A DNA stretch of 64,000 nucleotides from Sequoia sempervirens. Its lineage: Eukaryota; Streptophyta; Pinopsida; Cupressales; Cupressaceae. Each line of letters opens with the position of its first letter. Positions within the stretch are counted from its first letter, which is position 1. The position numbers and the translations under genes are program-made. Location of the stretch: assembly GCA_007258455.2 (NCBI GenBank), contig VDFB02047230.1:156868635-156932634 (forward strand). The letters are read 5' to 3'. Of the stretch, positions 34,801 through 46,175 are shown one piece after another. The notes beneath the pieces are model-generated. The model was not told the origin of the DNA. It saw only the letters and a program-made list of their open reading frames with translations, and searched no databases.

Positions 34801-36059
34801 ACACATTAATTCATTAGGATAATTCACATATTCTTATTCGACACATATTCACTTATGTATTTCACACCTACATGTGTCCATGAGTGAGAATATATTTGAT
34901 AGAAGTAACCTTCAGTGAGTTAAGAGAACAAACATTGGCTCTTACACTAGCAAAACAAATTGAGCAAGAAGAGGCCTTATAAATAATTAGACAAGAAAAT
35001 GAATGCATCCTCTCCAATGAATTGGAATATAAATAATATCTTATAAATTGAAGCAATTCACACAAACATCACCCTCAAAACCTTGAAAATATAAGTGTAC
35101 ACACTCAACATAAATGTTACACATCAATTAAACAACATTGTCTCTTGTATGGAGTTCTTCCCTCATGAAGAGAGAACACCCATAGGAGTAATAGATATCC
35201 CTCAGGAAAATATCATTACAATATTTAGGATACTTCTCCCATGTGAAGAAGGTAGTTCTCTAGATACTCCTTTGCGACATTTACTTTTTCCATGTGGGTA
35301 GGAGTAATCTTATAGTTTTCAACACATATGTGTGCAATAATGTGCCTACCATCTTTGAATTATGCATAGTAGTGGTTAGTTAGATTTGGAGAGTATAGTA
35401 CCACATGTAGATGATGTGATTTAGCCAAGTGTAACCTTTGTGAGGCTAAACTAATTATAAAATGGTGTATTAGGACATCATTTCCAATCTTTTCACCATG
35501 GATTAAAACATCTAACCACAATTTTGTGCAAGATTTCCATAGGAATGAAATAAAAAATAGTTTAAAAAGACTCAAAATCTTTGGTTGGTGAGTCTATTAT
35601 TCAATTTGGTTTCAACACAAGAAAGAATATTCCTAGTGGTTCTTCAAAAATATAATAGTGTCTTGATACCTCTATTGAAAATTTTAAAGCACAAACACAA
35701 GGAACTTTAGAAAAGGATTATCTTAGCAATTAATCACAAGAGACTACTAATTAATGGATAAGTTACTAGTTTTGAACCCATTTCTATTTTATATAAGAAA
35801 TATGTTCATCTTGCCTTTGTAATTGATCAATAAACATTCAATGAAGAAATTACCCTAGATTTAAATAGTTTGTTGCATAATGAGAATAGAATGGAGGCCA
35901 TGATTTATTGAGAATTTATGCCCATGATACTTTTAGTGAATCCTTTGCTACAAGCAACATATCAATCCCACCTTGCAATTGATCAATAAGAATGGCATGT
36001 ATAAGTGGTAGGCCATCATGCTTTCATCATTTTGCATTTTGAATGTTTTTATATAGTTA
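34801..36059. other. AT-rich segment, nothing recognised
   Basis: No domain, terminus or long frame identified. Confidence 0.5.
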
Positions 36060-36640
36060 CAATATCTCTCTAAGTCTTGGTAAATATGCACCATCAAATG
36101 CTCCAAGACAAATCTAGTTTGACAATTGGTAGGACTTTCATTTTTAAAAGCAACCTCAACATTACAATATGTAGCATGATAGTTTTTTAAAAAGGTAATA
36201 ATAGTTTATACACATGTATTGATGGGCCCCACTCATTAGTTGAGTCTTTGATGACTTAACTAAAGCCACATGGCATACTCCCAATGATTCCCAAAAAGAA
36301 AAGGGTGATATATTCTAATGTTAGCATGGACCATATAATCTACCGCCAATAGTTCATCTAATAGCCCACAAGATTTGTGAACATTACTTCATAGAACTTT
36401 TATGTATTCCATTTTGATACCATAGTGTTGACACCCACAACTTCCTTGCATCATACTAAGAAGGTATATAGATCCAAAGTAGTAGACGTAGGCCTTACCA
36501 CATCTAGAATTTGAATTATCCATAAAGGCAATATCCATGTATTGAAATCCAATAATTTTACATCACTCGAAAAGGAAGTTTCACCTACCAAGGCTAAGTT
36601 TAGTGTAATGCTAGGAAATAGACTTCATGAACTAGGTACC
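36060..36640 (-). pseudogene. possible decayed coding remnant, unknown
   Basis: The minus-strand translation has protein-like stretches such as AYVYYFGSIYLLSMMQGSCG, GNHWEYAMWL and RFVLEHLMVHIYQDLERY, separated by stops. I do not recognise a family. It may be a very old transposon fragment. Confidence 0.25.
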
Positions 36641-37629
36641 AAAGGACCTCATGGCTACACACAACCACTAATATGAACTATTAAAGCATCAAAATAGGTA
36701 GGGAGGTCTTTTACACTATGGATTTTAAATTCAATTTTATTTTATTTTTGGAAAAGTTAGTATGGGTTGGGTAGTTTTCTCTATAAATATTATCCTGCAT
36801 GCTCATTCATAGGTGAAAAGATGATTTTTTTATAGTTGAGTTATTGAGCCTAATATAAGAGTCAATTCTCATATTATTCTTACATAGCTAATATTTTGAG
36901 TTCAATGTGTTATCTCTATCTTCTCTCTCTTTGTTACTATACATGGGAACCAATATATATTTTTAAAGGAATTGTATTCATGTAGTGATTGATTGATCAG
37001 TTGATTTAATAAGAAGAAATTTATTGTCTCAATGATTCTTTCTATTATATGTGTTCATTTTTAACTATTATGTACACATTTCTTTGTGTTGATTATTTCA
37101 TCATGTACTATTAAACTCTACTATGGTGGTAAATATTATATCTATCTAATATGGGCCTTTATTATTCTTTATTTTCTTTTTGCATCTTCTTTTCCTTTTT
37201 AACCCCTCTACACAATGGTTTTAGGCTTAGCTTGGGATATATATGGAACTAACCCTCCTATCCTATAGATTGTCTCACAAGATCCACCCAAATTATTAAC
37301 CTGCATTACTGCTTACATGGCTTTCTATGCTCTTAGTCTTGTGTGATAGATTAGCCCTTGAAAAAAGGTATTTAGACAAAGTCAATATTTTTGACACCCA
37401 ACGAGACTCAAATAGTTTTAAATGATTTTAGCCCCTACTAATGGCTAAGTCTCAAACTCTTGGCCATCAATTCTAGTACAACTCTGCATCAATCAACCTA
37501 AAAAATTATATGATAGCTAGAATTACCATAATATATCTGATCTCAACCAATCCTCATATATTTGTGTAATCCCTTATGCTCATTACTATAATAAGACCTT
37601 ATACTATATCGAACCCACAAGCTTAAATA
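36641..37629. other. AT-rich segment, nothing recognised
   Basis: No convincing coding signal or element terminus seen. Confidence 0.5.
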
Positions 37630-38240
37630 TCTTAAGGAATTCCTATTATGGATGTACAACAACCCGAAGCACATCCTACATTGAACACCATAGGTCCATA
37701 AAACTTACCAACACTATCTACAGTATGGGAAGCCATATCAAATACCACTCTATGTTCTCTTCCCCACTTCATGGGAGAAAATTGTGCTACACTTATGAAA
37801 AATTTGCACATCATTGTGCATCCATATATTATTCACGATATTAATGAAAAAAACATTATGTTGAGACTCCTAGCCACTTCATTCAAGGGGAAAGATCTTG
37901 ACTAGTACTAATTGCTTCCACCATTCTCAATTGTTGATTGTGACTAGTTATGCTAGGCCTTCCTTGATAATTTTAAAGAAAAGAGAGACACTTCATCATT
38001 GTTGGGGCAACTAATGATCATAAAAGAGCTCCAATGAGAATGATGGATGATTTAAATATCAAATTCCAAAAGATATGGTATTGCATCCTAGTTAAATTTT
38101 TTCCATCTATTAGATTTGGCCTATATTATCTATGTAAAAGTTATTGATTCTAAGGTACCTATGGTTATGAATAATATGGGAGAAATAGTTTCCCAAATGC
38201 ATATTAGGTTGATATAGCTATGAAATATTACCTTACATAG
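37630..38240 (+). pseudogene. decayed Gypsy gag remnant
   Basis: The plus-strand frame from about 37640 reads, with stops, CATLMKNLHIIVHPYIIHDI, then NIMLRLLATSFKGKDLD, LPPFSIVD and AFLDNFKEKRDTSSLLGQL. The spacing of these blocks matches the plant retrotransposon gag domain. At least six stops occur. It is unrelated in sequence to the gag at 42143-43135, so it marks another older element. Confidence 0.6.
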
Positions 38241-39514
38241 ATTGAAAGGTTGGCACCTCACCCCCCATGTAAATATTCCTAAAAGTTCAACCATTGAATC
38301 AATATGTACCTATCGATCATCCTCCCACTCTCCCACACATGAATCCCATTCTTATAATGCGTAGCATAGAGTCACTTTTCTTATCCATCAACTCTCTATG
38401 ATAATTTTTCTTTGAACCATGTCCAATGAGTCATTACTCTAATGATATTTTTTCTTTGAACCATGTCCAATGAGGTCATTACTCTTAAATGAATCATCAA
38501 AATGTCTAAAGAACTCCTTATGCAAATAACTAGCTTTGTGGGCCCTAACAAAATTATAATATTTTTATTTTTATTTTGTTCTTTAAAACATGGACCTAGA
38601 TAGCCATACAACCTAATATTTTATTTTCCTCAAACACAAACTACTATAATTTTAGTGTAGATAATTGGTCTTAGGATTTTAATGCCTTCTAGACATAGTG
38701 ACACTATTTTTTATCCCCAAAATGCCTCTAAAATTGAGTACTTTTCTAATGAACATGTTCAAACCCTCTTATAAAATGGTTTCTTAGCATTTGATTCAAA
38801 CAAAATAAAAGCTAAAATTGATTTTTTGATCCTCCCAAATTTAGTGGAATAGTAAAAAATGTTACCCAAATTACCAAAATCTAATTATGCCCAAAATGTG
38901 GAATGAAACCCTAAAGACATTATTTTTCCCCTAAAACCATCATAATTCTCAAAATCATCTAAAATTATCTCAATTGTATGGTAAGTTTTACAAATTTGTA
39001 GAAAATATATTATTTTTTGTTATTGGAAACTCCAATTAATAATAGCTAGCCACCACAACACATTTATTTGCTACTAGCCATGCTATTACCTCCCTCTACT
39101 TCACCCCCGTGGGTCGAAACCACCACCTTACAGAAGATGGTTTTCTATGAAAATTTTAGACTCCTATTAGGCAATTTTAGAGTATGAGAGTGGTTTCATG
39201 TCAAATGGAAATCTATTTGGAGAATAAATATGCATGCAAAAATATTTTGATGCATCTTGGAATATTATTTTCCTCATGTCAAAATGATGTCATTATTTCT
39301 TCCCTCCCAACCTAACCCCTCTCCAATGTGTAGTGTAGAACATTGTATACCTTAACAATTCCATATTATATTTTCCCCCCTAACTTATTGGACTTAATTA
39401 AGCTTCTAATTTTCTAGATTATACATTCCAGAGCCTAATTTTTACCATTTTTTGAAGGAAGCATTGAATAAATGCATCCAATCATTAAATTATCCCTAAC
39501 TTTTAGTATCTTGG
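38241..39514. other. AT-rich segment with a 45-bp tandem duplication
   Basis: Near 38400-38485, TTTTTCTTTGAACCATGTCC followed by AATGAG(G)TCATTACTC occurs twice in tandem. Otherwise no gene or element end is recognised. Confidence 0.55.
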
Positions 39515-41560
39515 AAATTTGGGCCAAGACCCATTCGCCCATGGGCGACTGGGTCCCCATCCTTAGCCAGGACCCAAATTTAATATGTTGTTGGTTGTAT
39601 TTTAACATCCAAAATTCAAATATGAAGTTTCAGCTTTTGGAATCTAATTTTCAAGAAATTAGAACAATTGCATATAAATACCTAGTTATTTTATCATTTG
39701 AAATCTAACACGCATTGAATAACATTATTGATAAAATCAAGAGCAGCATATCAGAGCATTATTATAGCAATTCAAGATCCAACATCATGTCAAGGTTTAT
39801 GTGTGTTCATATTGTCATTGTTTTGTGGAGGCTAAAATATTTTTGTAGGTCTCCAAAGCATTCAAGCAAAGCAAGATCCAAATCCTTGAAGAGATGTGTA
39901 TGACTTTAGTCCTTCAAGGAATTCATTGAAGGGTGGTGAGTTGTAGCATTTTTTTCATTCAGCATTCCTTCCTTTCCATTAAAATTTTGTCATTGTGGAA
40001 GTGGAAACACTTACATGGGGTTTGACTGAGGTAAACCCCTATATGGCACAACAGGTCTTCCCTCTTTATGAATGCAGGTTACAAGTTTGAAGAGGATTGA
40101 AGAAAGTTTGAAGATTCATTTTGCATGATTGCATTTGTTCTCATCAAAGTTTTCAATACATAGAAACTCAATTACAAGATTTACTGATGACATTCTGACA
40201 AGTTTACAACTAGGAATCAGAAGCTCAAATCTAGCACCAAAGGACTGTAAAAACAATTTTAGGACCCCTAACAAAGACCCATTTTCCCAAGGGTGATCCA
40301 GTCCTACTACAACACTCAAACTTAGCTTTTGGTGATAGGTACACATTAGTTTGCACTTCCCAGATCCACTTGCAAACCACTATTTCCATTTGTTTATATT
40401 TGAAAAATTGCATTTATCATATTAGGTCATATAGTCTAATTAGGGCAGTCATTCCAAATCATTTCCAATTCATTCCTAAGACTCAAAAGGACCAGATCTA
40501 GGTCTGATTGACTCACCTTGAAGGTTGTACAAGTCAATCTATGCACCTTGTTGATTTGCATCCCAATGAAATGCTAGAAATGATGGTCCATTTACCCTAG
40601 GAATTATGGTTACTAAACTTAGGGTAACTACATTTTTATGTTTCATTTTGGTGAACCTAACATTTGAAATCATAGCTTTCTGATTTGGCAATCTTTCAAA
40701 CCCTAGATCTAAGTTTTGCATCATTGTGTTTTGTATTTCTCATCTAGGTTTTGCATCATTATAATCTCATTAGTGTTGCATATTGCATTATAAAAAGTTA
40801 TAAAAATCTGAAAAAAAATGCATACATATTGCATTATAGCTTGCATTACAGTGTATTTCAATCATTTAGATCATATTTTCATTTCAAAATTGCATTCAAA
40901 AAAGTGTCATTTTGTTCCAAAATTATCATACATTTGCATTTCCTTTGCATTGAAAAATTATGGGAAAACAGTCACTTTCAAACTTGTTTGTAGATAGGAA
41001 CATTAAGCTTAAATATCAATCTCAAAATTCAGATTTTGAATTTTTAGAACCTTAAACAAAGACTCAATCACCCCCAGGTGACCTTGTCCTTGTACAGGTG
41101 CTTTAACAAGATTTTTCATATTTTTTTGTCTGTCTGCTTAGTTTCACTGTACTTGCATATCTATGTTTTGGAATCAGTAACTGTATTATATAAATCATTT
41201 TGCATTTAGTTCATTTAGTGAAATAAAGTGCATTGTTTAAGGTCAAATTTTGTATACAAAATCATCATTTTCAGTTCTTTGTATATTGCAATCAGTCAAA
41301 TTTTATTACATTTCAGATCTGAAAAGTGCATTTAAATTTGTTAAAAAATCTTCAAAATCATTGCAAACTTTCATTTTGCATAAAATTGGAATATATTAAG
41401 CAAATTATAGAAATTTATTTACTGTTACAACTATCTGCAAGTAGAATTAGAATCCTTAAACAGAGTAGTCTTTAATCCAACTTCAAACTTTCAGAACCCC
41501 TGACTAGGACTCAAATGCCCTTGGGCGACCCTGTCCTGCTTGTCTTGGCCAAACAAAAAT
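39515..41560 (+). repeat. four dispersed hairpin repeats in a leader-like region
   Basis: A motif of about 45 bp recurs near 39520-39570, 40262-40310, 41046-41095 and 41494-41545. It has the form AAGACYCAATnCCC-nn-GGGYGAYCnnGTCC, with a small inverted repeat such as GCCCATGGGC or GCCCTTGGGC at its centre. The spacers are AT-rich and full of TTTTGCATT. It may be the LTR or leader of the element whose ORF starts near 41728. Confidence 0.6.
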
Positions 41561-41727
41561 TTCTTATACCTCTGTTGATGTGGTTCTTGTTTTCTTCTTC
41601 TTGCTACTTTCTATTTCTAAGTGATTATTGTACTTATTTAGCAATTTGGTGTTCATCTTGGGTGCACTTTTGGTGTTGTGAAACCTACATGAGTTTCACA
41701 ACCTAGTGTTCTATTGCTAATACTTCA

Positions 41728-42122
41728 GTGAGACGTAGTTCAAGACTCATGGTATCCTGTGTTTTTGGTACATCTATTGTGGATCTTGATTTTTCTAACC
41801 CTTTCACGACAAGTGTTGTCAATACTCAACCCATTTTGGACTCCATTCCCAATGCCACAATTCCCATGACCTTACCATCAACCACTACCACTAATGTTGA
41901 AACCATGGTGGCTCATGTACCTGAAGAAAATGCTTGATGATTCTCAAGGATTAGACGTAATGCATAGTCTTTCCCACATCATAGACAATTATGTACCTAT
42001 AATGGCTAGTTGTGCTCAAACTTTGGGGTATACTCAAAGTCAAGGAGGAAGTCAAGTTTCTCTCCCTACAACTATAGCTTCTATTCCCACATATACAAAT
42101 CCAATTGTTACCAAGCGATGCA
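41728..42122 (+). pseudogene. ORF fragment, possible retroelement gag N-terminus
   Basis: An open frame at 41728-41937 (Ser/Thr-rich, STTTTNVETMVAHVPEE) continues in another frame as DDSQGLDVMHSLSHIIDNYV and CAQTLGYTQSQGGSQ up to the gap. The composition resembles the low-complexity gag N-terminus of plant Gypsy elements, but no domain is reached. Confidence 0.35.
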
Positions 42123-42142
42123 NNNNNNNNNNNNNNNNNNNN
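42123..42142. other. assembly gap (20 N)
   Basis: Twenty N. The sequence on its two sides belongs to different elements and strands. Confidence 0.99.
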
Positions 42143-43135
42143 GTTTTGTCCTTTGATGTTGTGTCCTCTAGTTTTAGGGCTTTATCAATTGCATCCTCAA
42201 GGGAGGTAGGGTTTAAAGAACTTACCAATCCTCAGATTGAATCGTTTAACCCTAGTACAAAAAGGTAGGTAAGTCAATCCTCGTCAACCCCTAGAACCCT
42301 AACCGAAATCCTTTGGAATTTTGTTGTGTAATTCTCAACCAATCCATTTTGTTTAAGTTGATTTAATTCTTTAAAATCTTTTTGTGGATGCTTTCTTTCA
42401 AACCGTTTTATAAGTTTTTGTGTGAATTCATCATAGGATGCTATATTTCGGTGCCCTTGGGTGTGGATACCATGATGCCACCATTCGTGGGCCAAACCCT
42501 CTAGATGTAGGATAGCAAATTGTAGAACATCTTGTTCCGTCATGGGGCTAAGATTCAAGTAGGTGTTTAATTTTTGAATCTAGGAGTGTGTTGTGATCTT
42601 TCCCATCCCATCAAAATTGGGTAGGGTTAATTTATTTACTTTTTGTCTTAGATTCTTATTAGGCTGCTTCCTATTTTTGTTACCTCTTGTTTCTTGGCTT
42701 CACAAAAGTCCCTAAATGGAATGTGTCTCCTAAACTCAGGGTTCAAATTCATGTAGGCTACGGCAATTTCCTCAGCACTAGAGGGGGGTGTATTATTTTC
42801 TTCTTCTTCCTCCCCTGGTGTTTCCTCCCTAGGTAGGAACAAGGGTCTTGGTAACTTAAAGGCATAAGACATGTCAGTATTTTTTGAATGATTAGAGTTT
42901 ATATCCCTTCCATTTGTATGGTCAGATCTACAAGTATTGCCCATGTTTCGAATAGCTTGGAGAAGGGCTTGATTTTGTTCCATCAATGTTTTAGTTGTCA
43001 TTTCCATGAATGATCTCAATTCATTTTCCCTTGTCTCACCAATGTTATTGTTTTGATTGGGGTTGGAGTTTGTTACAAGTTTCCTCTTCTCCTTTCTAAG
43101 GCTCTTTGAGCCCTTTGACTTAATTGCATATATTG
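42143..43135 (-). pseudogene. gag: Gag of the minus-strand chromovirus, broken
   Basis: Read on minus from about 43135: MQLSQRAQRALERRRGN, then (another frame, 43019-42648) SFMEMTTKTLMEQNQALLQ and a KLPRPLFLPREE linker. 42558-42274 follows with MTEQDVLQFAILHLEGLAHE and the YDEFTQKLIKRFERKH block. The last part, SLEDAIDKALKLED, runs into the gap at 42142. At least two frame changes and several stops. The zinc knuckle and protease that should follow are absent. Confidence 0.88.
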
Positions 43136-43160
43136 TTCCTAACCCTCAAGATGGCAAGAA

Positions 43161-43176
43161 CATTGCTCTGATACCA
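43161..43176 (-). other. primer binding site, initiator-Met tRNA type (minus-strand chromovirus)
   Basis: On minus, TGGTATCAGAGCAATG follows the LTR end (43179) after two bases. Confidence 0.9.
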
Positions 43177-43178
43177 AT

Positions 43179-43538
43179 TGTAATGTCCCCTATTTGGTAT
43201 ACTTAGAATTCTACCCTAAAATCACAATTTCCAAGAGAAATGTTTATTAAATTACAACTTCCGATAGACTCTTGTTTAACCATGCAATAATGTTAGCCAG
43301 TGATCCATAATATAACATAATCAATTGATTATTAGTATTGCTACATTTAATACAATATTTAACATGTATATGCACCGATCTAGATGAGTAATTCACAATG
43401 CCGAGTCAAAATTATTATCCCCTCAATAATCCTTCATTGGGGAAGATTAGAGAAGGAACCTCAAGAGAGTGCTAGGAGTCTTTCCTGCTTTAGCAAGGAA
43501 TCTCTCCCCCTCAATCATGTACTTCCAGCTCTCGGAAC
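43179..43538 (-). repeat. 5' LTR of the minus-strand chromovirus, truncated by insertion
   Basis: It aligns with 28032-28396. It stops at GGAAC (43534-43538), where TGTTGTGACC of the next element begins. GGAAC would be the target duplication. Confidence 0.88.
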
Positions 43539-44009
43539 TGTTGTGACCTAATTCACACCTCGCCCCATTGCAAATGGGGACCCTTGTTGTTTACCTTTTA
43601 GGGTTTTACCTTTGCGTGCTTTGTTTTGTCTGCTCTCCGTTTGGGGGTTTTGAGTATGAGTTTTGAACGGTCACCCAAGTCGAGCAATTGATTTTTAGCC
43701 CGGATCACTGTATAAACGTCGCCATCATGCTTAGAAGGCCTAGTAGACGAAGCTCGACTGTCATTTCGGTCAATTCCAATACCTCCAAGTTTTTTAGGGT
43801 TTCTCACCCCGAGCCCCCTATTTTTTAGGACCTACTTTTTTGGCACTTTTGGGCAATTCTGGGATCCCTATTTTTTAGGGTCTATTTTTGGAAAGTTGCT
43901 ATTTTTGGAAAATTTCTATTTTTAGAAAGCTTCTATATTTGGAAAGGGCTCGAGTTTCAAAAATCCACTCAGAAGTTCGAAAAGATCAACGAAACTCTCA
44001 GAAAATCGA

Positions 44010-44235
44010 TTCGAAATTTTTTTGAAATCATGAGAAATTCTGGAAAATCACAGAAAAACTTCAAAAATCTGGAAAATTTGCTTGAAAGTGATGAGAAATC
44101 TGGAAAAATCACAGAAAAATGGTGGAAAATCTGAAAAAATTAGTCTAGAGATCACTGGAAATAATCAGAAATCTGAGAAATTCACGAAAAATCTGAGAAA
44201 TCCATGGAAAGAATCTGGAAATCTGAACATTCATG
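44010..44235 (+). repeat. degenerate AATCTGGAAAA-type short repeats
   Basis: Repeated AAATCTGGAAAA and AAATCTGAGAAA variants with a period of about 15-25 bp, present identically in the 3' LTR (59480-59700). The frame at 44082-44330 is a by-product. Confidence 0.75.
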
Positions 44236-44404
44236 GCAAGGTAATGACTGAAAATTCATGGAGAAGACTGAAGTTTGTGAGAAATTTGCCCAAGTATGGA
44301 GTTTACCAGCATGGAGAATGGAGAAAATAAGTCAAGAAAGCTTCAGCCTGAAAAGAAAAGTCAATGGTGAACACCTCCAGCCAAGCAATGCAATGGCAAA
44401 GCAT

Positions 44405-45060
44405 CCTATGAAGTCCGCCCTTGTGTGGCAGGGTAAAGATTGGCAATGGCAAGGAAAACTATAAAGTCCGCCCATGGAAAAGAGGAATTTGTCTAAGGCA
44501 ATGAAGCAATGGACAAACAAGAGCCAAAGTCCGCCCTCCAAAGCAATCAAATGGCTATCCAAAGGCTGAAGTCCGCCCAGCAGCATGGGGTAAATGGCTA
44601 TCCAAGCAAGGAAGTCCGCCTATGTCCATATGTTGGATGGCATGTAAATGAGCAAAGTCCACCCTTGTGTGGCCTAACATGTGCTGAAGTGCACCCTTGA
44701 GGAATGTTGGAATGGCAATCAAAAAGAGAAAGTCCGCCTATGTTCAAGTGTCCAATGGCAAGACCATCAAGCAAGTCCGCCCTATGCAAATGGCCAAGCA
44801 TTTGATCAAGTCCGCCTTGAGCATAAGACAATGGCCTAAGAAGTGAGGAAGTCCGCCCTAAGTTAGAATGTAGATGGCAAGGAAAGGAATGAAGTCCACC
44901 TTAGCCAAGAGACTAAATGGCAAGCCATAGAGGAAAGTCCGCCCCAAGGCAAAAGATGAAATGTCTAAGGCATAGCCAAGTAAAATTTGAATGGCCTAAG
45001 GCAAATGAAAGTCCGCCTTGAGCAAGAGTTGAGCGGCCAGGTCAAAGCTAAAGTCCGCCA
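44405..45060 (+). repeat. array of 15 AAGTCCGCC motifs in the LTR
   Basis: AAGTCCGCC(C/T) recurs near 44413, 44463, 44528, 44570, 44609, 44654, 44683, 44730, 44772, 44808, 44848, 44892, 44935, 45008 and 45050, spaced about 30-75 bp. The spacers share ATGGC(A/T)A and CCTAAGGCAA but are otherwise variable. At 44654 and 44683 the 5' LTR is mutated, while the 3' LTR keeps the consensus. Confidence 0.93.
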
Positions 45061-45239
45061 TGCTTAGAAGAATGTGAAAATTTGAAATTTTTTGCCTAAG
45101 TATGAACCTTTGGAAAATTAAAAATACATGTTTGACACTTCAAAAATTTCGCCATGCTTGGAAAGTGTTAAAATATGCTTGAAAATTCGCCTAAGTCCAA
45201 ATACCAAAGTAAATTTTGCCAAGATAATCTAGGAAGATG

Positions 45240-45500
45240 AAATAAATTTTGGCCAAATAAATTGGACGATAAAAAAATCATGGCCAAATAACTTAGGATG
45301 GCAAGAAAATATGGCCAATGAAAGAGGGTAATGGCGAAATAATTTTGGACAAAAGGAAAATATGGCCAAGTAAAGTTGGGCGTGGCTACATAAATTTTGG
45401 ACGAAAGAGATTTATGGCCAAATAAAATTGGACATGGCGAAATAAATTTTGGAAAAGGATAGAGATTCATGGCCAAATAAATTGGACGATAGAAATTATG
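45240..45500 (+). repeat. array of ATGGCCAAATAAA-TTGGAC repeats
   Basis: About ten imperfect copies of (A)TGGCCAA(A/G)TAAA followed by TTGGAC or TTTTGGAC, with a 25-45 bp period, downstream of the AAGTCCGCC array. Confidence 0.85.
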
Positions 45501-46134
45501 GCAAGAAATTTGGAGAAAATGAAAATTCGCCTAAGGCATTGGCAGAGAAAATTCGAAAAAATCAAATTGCCTTAGACAAAAAATTATTGGCCATAAAAAC
45601 GAATGGGTTGGAAATAATACATTATTCATTTTTCAAACCCAACGGATAAACTTTAAAAAAATTTGAAATTGGACAGAGAACAAAAGAGTTTTATTGAACT
45701 AGCGATGAAATTGGAAACTTTCCCAGACAAGATCGTTGAAGATAAAACTTGCCACCCGGAAGCGAAGTGAAAGATGAGTTTAAACTCAATTCGAAGGAAA
45801 CAATGCAAATTTGCTAAAAAGATCTATCTTCTCACCTCTATAATTGATTTCACCTCTCATTTGCACAATCATTCGATTTTTGAAGAAGGTGTGAGAAGAA
45901 ACTTGTTGAGGAAATTTGCAGCAAAGTGAAGGAAATAAAATTTTATCAGCTTGCATAGTGATTGTGATCACTTCTCCAGAAGTCACAGGCAGATTTACTT
46001 TGCCCACTTCCCTTTGGCATGAAACTTCATCGTTTATTTTCTTTCCAGCTTGATTTTTTTTTTACGAAGTCTAAATTGATAACTAGCTGGAATATCCTTC
46101 AAACTGATTTAAATTTCGAATTCTAATTATTCTC
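45501..46134 (+). other. LTR segment ahead of ORF1
   Basis: No gene is seen. A second acceptor-like site, TTTTCTTTCCAG, ends near 46050. It is probably a leader or intron for ORF1. Confidence 0.5.
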
Positions 46135-46151
46135 TCTACTTTTTCTTGCAG
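46132..46151 (+). promoter_or_regulatory. splice-acceptor-like site upstream of ORF1
   Basis: A pyrimidine tract, CTCTCTACTTTTTCTTGCAG, ends 25 bases before the ORF1 ATG. It is a strong match to a plant 3' splice site. This suggests that ORF1 mRNA is spliced; the donor was not identified. Confidence 0.55.
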
Positions 46152-46175
46152 ATTCGTTTTTTCGAAGCGGTAAAG

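Larger units (their letters stand above)
28032..43538 (-). mobile_element. Gypsy chromovirus on minus strand (Reina/Galadriel-like), disrupted
   Basis: The left LTR (28032-29127) is its 3' LTR. The right LTR begins at 43179 and is cut at 43538 by the next insertion. The PBS, gag and distal pol are all minus strand. Gag breaks off at the gap at 42142 and pol resumes at the start of RNase H near 31186. Protease and RT are missing, and a contig between two 20-N gaps occupies that space. By hand count the comparable LTR parts differ by about 4%. The lineage is inferred from the integrase C-terminus (FLRLQPYKQ, VFHVSRLKK) and chromodomain. Confidence 0.88.

Noticed and set aside
34431..34822. Three overlapping ORFs of 72-128 codons rich in Ser, Leu and Ile
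   Set aside because: They are by-products of a CTCTAT/CTCCCT microsatellite, open in all three frames.
41894..42268. A 124-codon plus-strand ORF running through the second N gap
   Set aside because: It is joined only by unknown bases. The two sides belong to different elements, and the right side is minus-strand gag.
44082..44330. An 82-codon ORF identical in both LTR copies (also 59550-59798)
   Set aside because: Identity is explained by the shared recent origin of the LTRs. The sequence is a short-period AATCTGGAAAA repeat and lacks domain character.
45600..46170. Placing the 5' LTR end and PBS just before ORF1
   Set aside because: No TGG-type PBS next to a CAACA terminus, no promoter or poly(A) signal upstream of it. 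A convincing end with PBS and gag occurs at 50431 instead.
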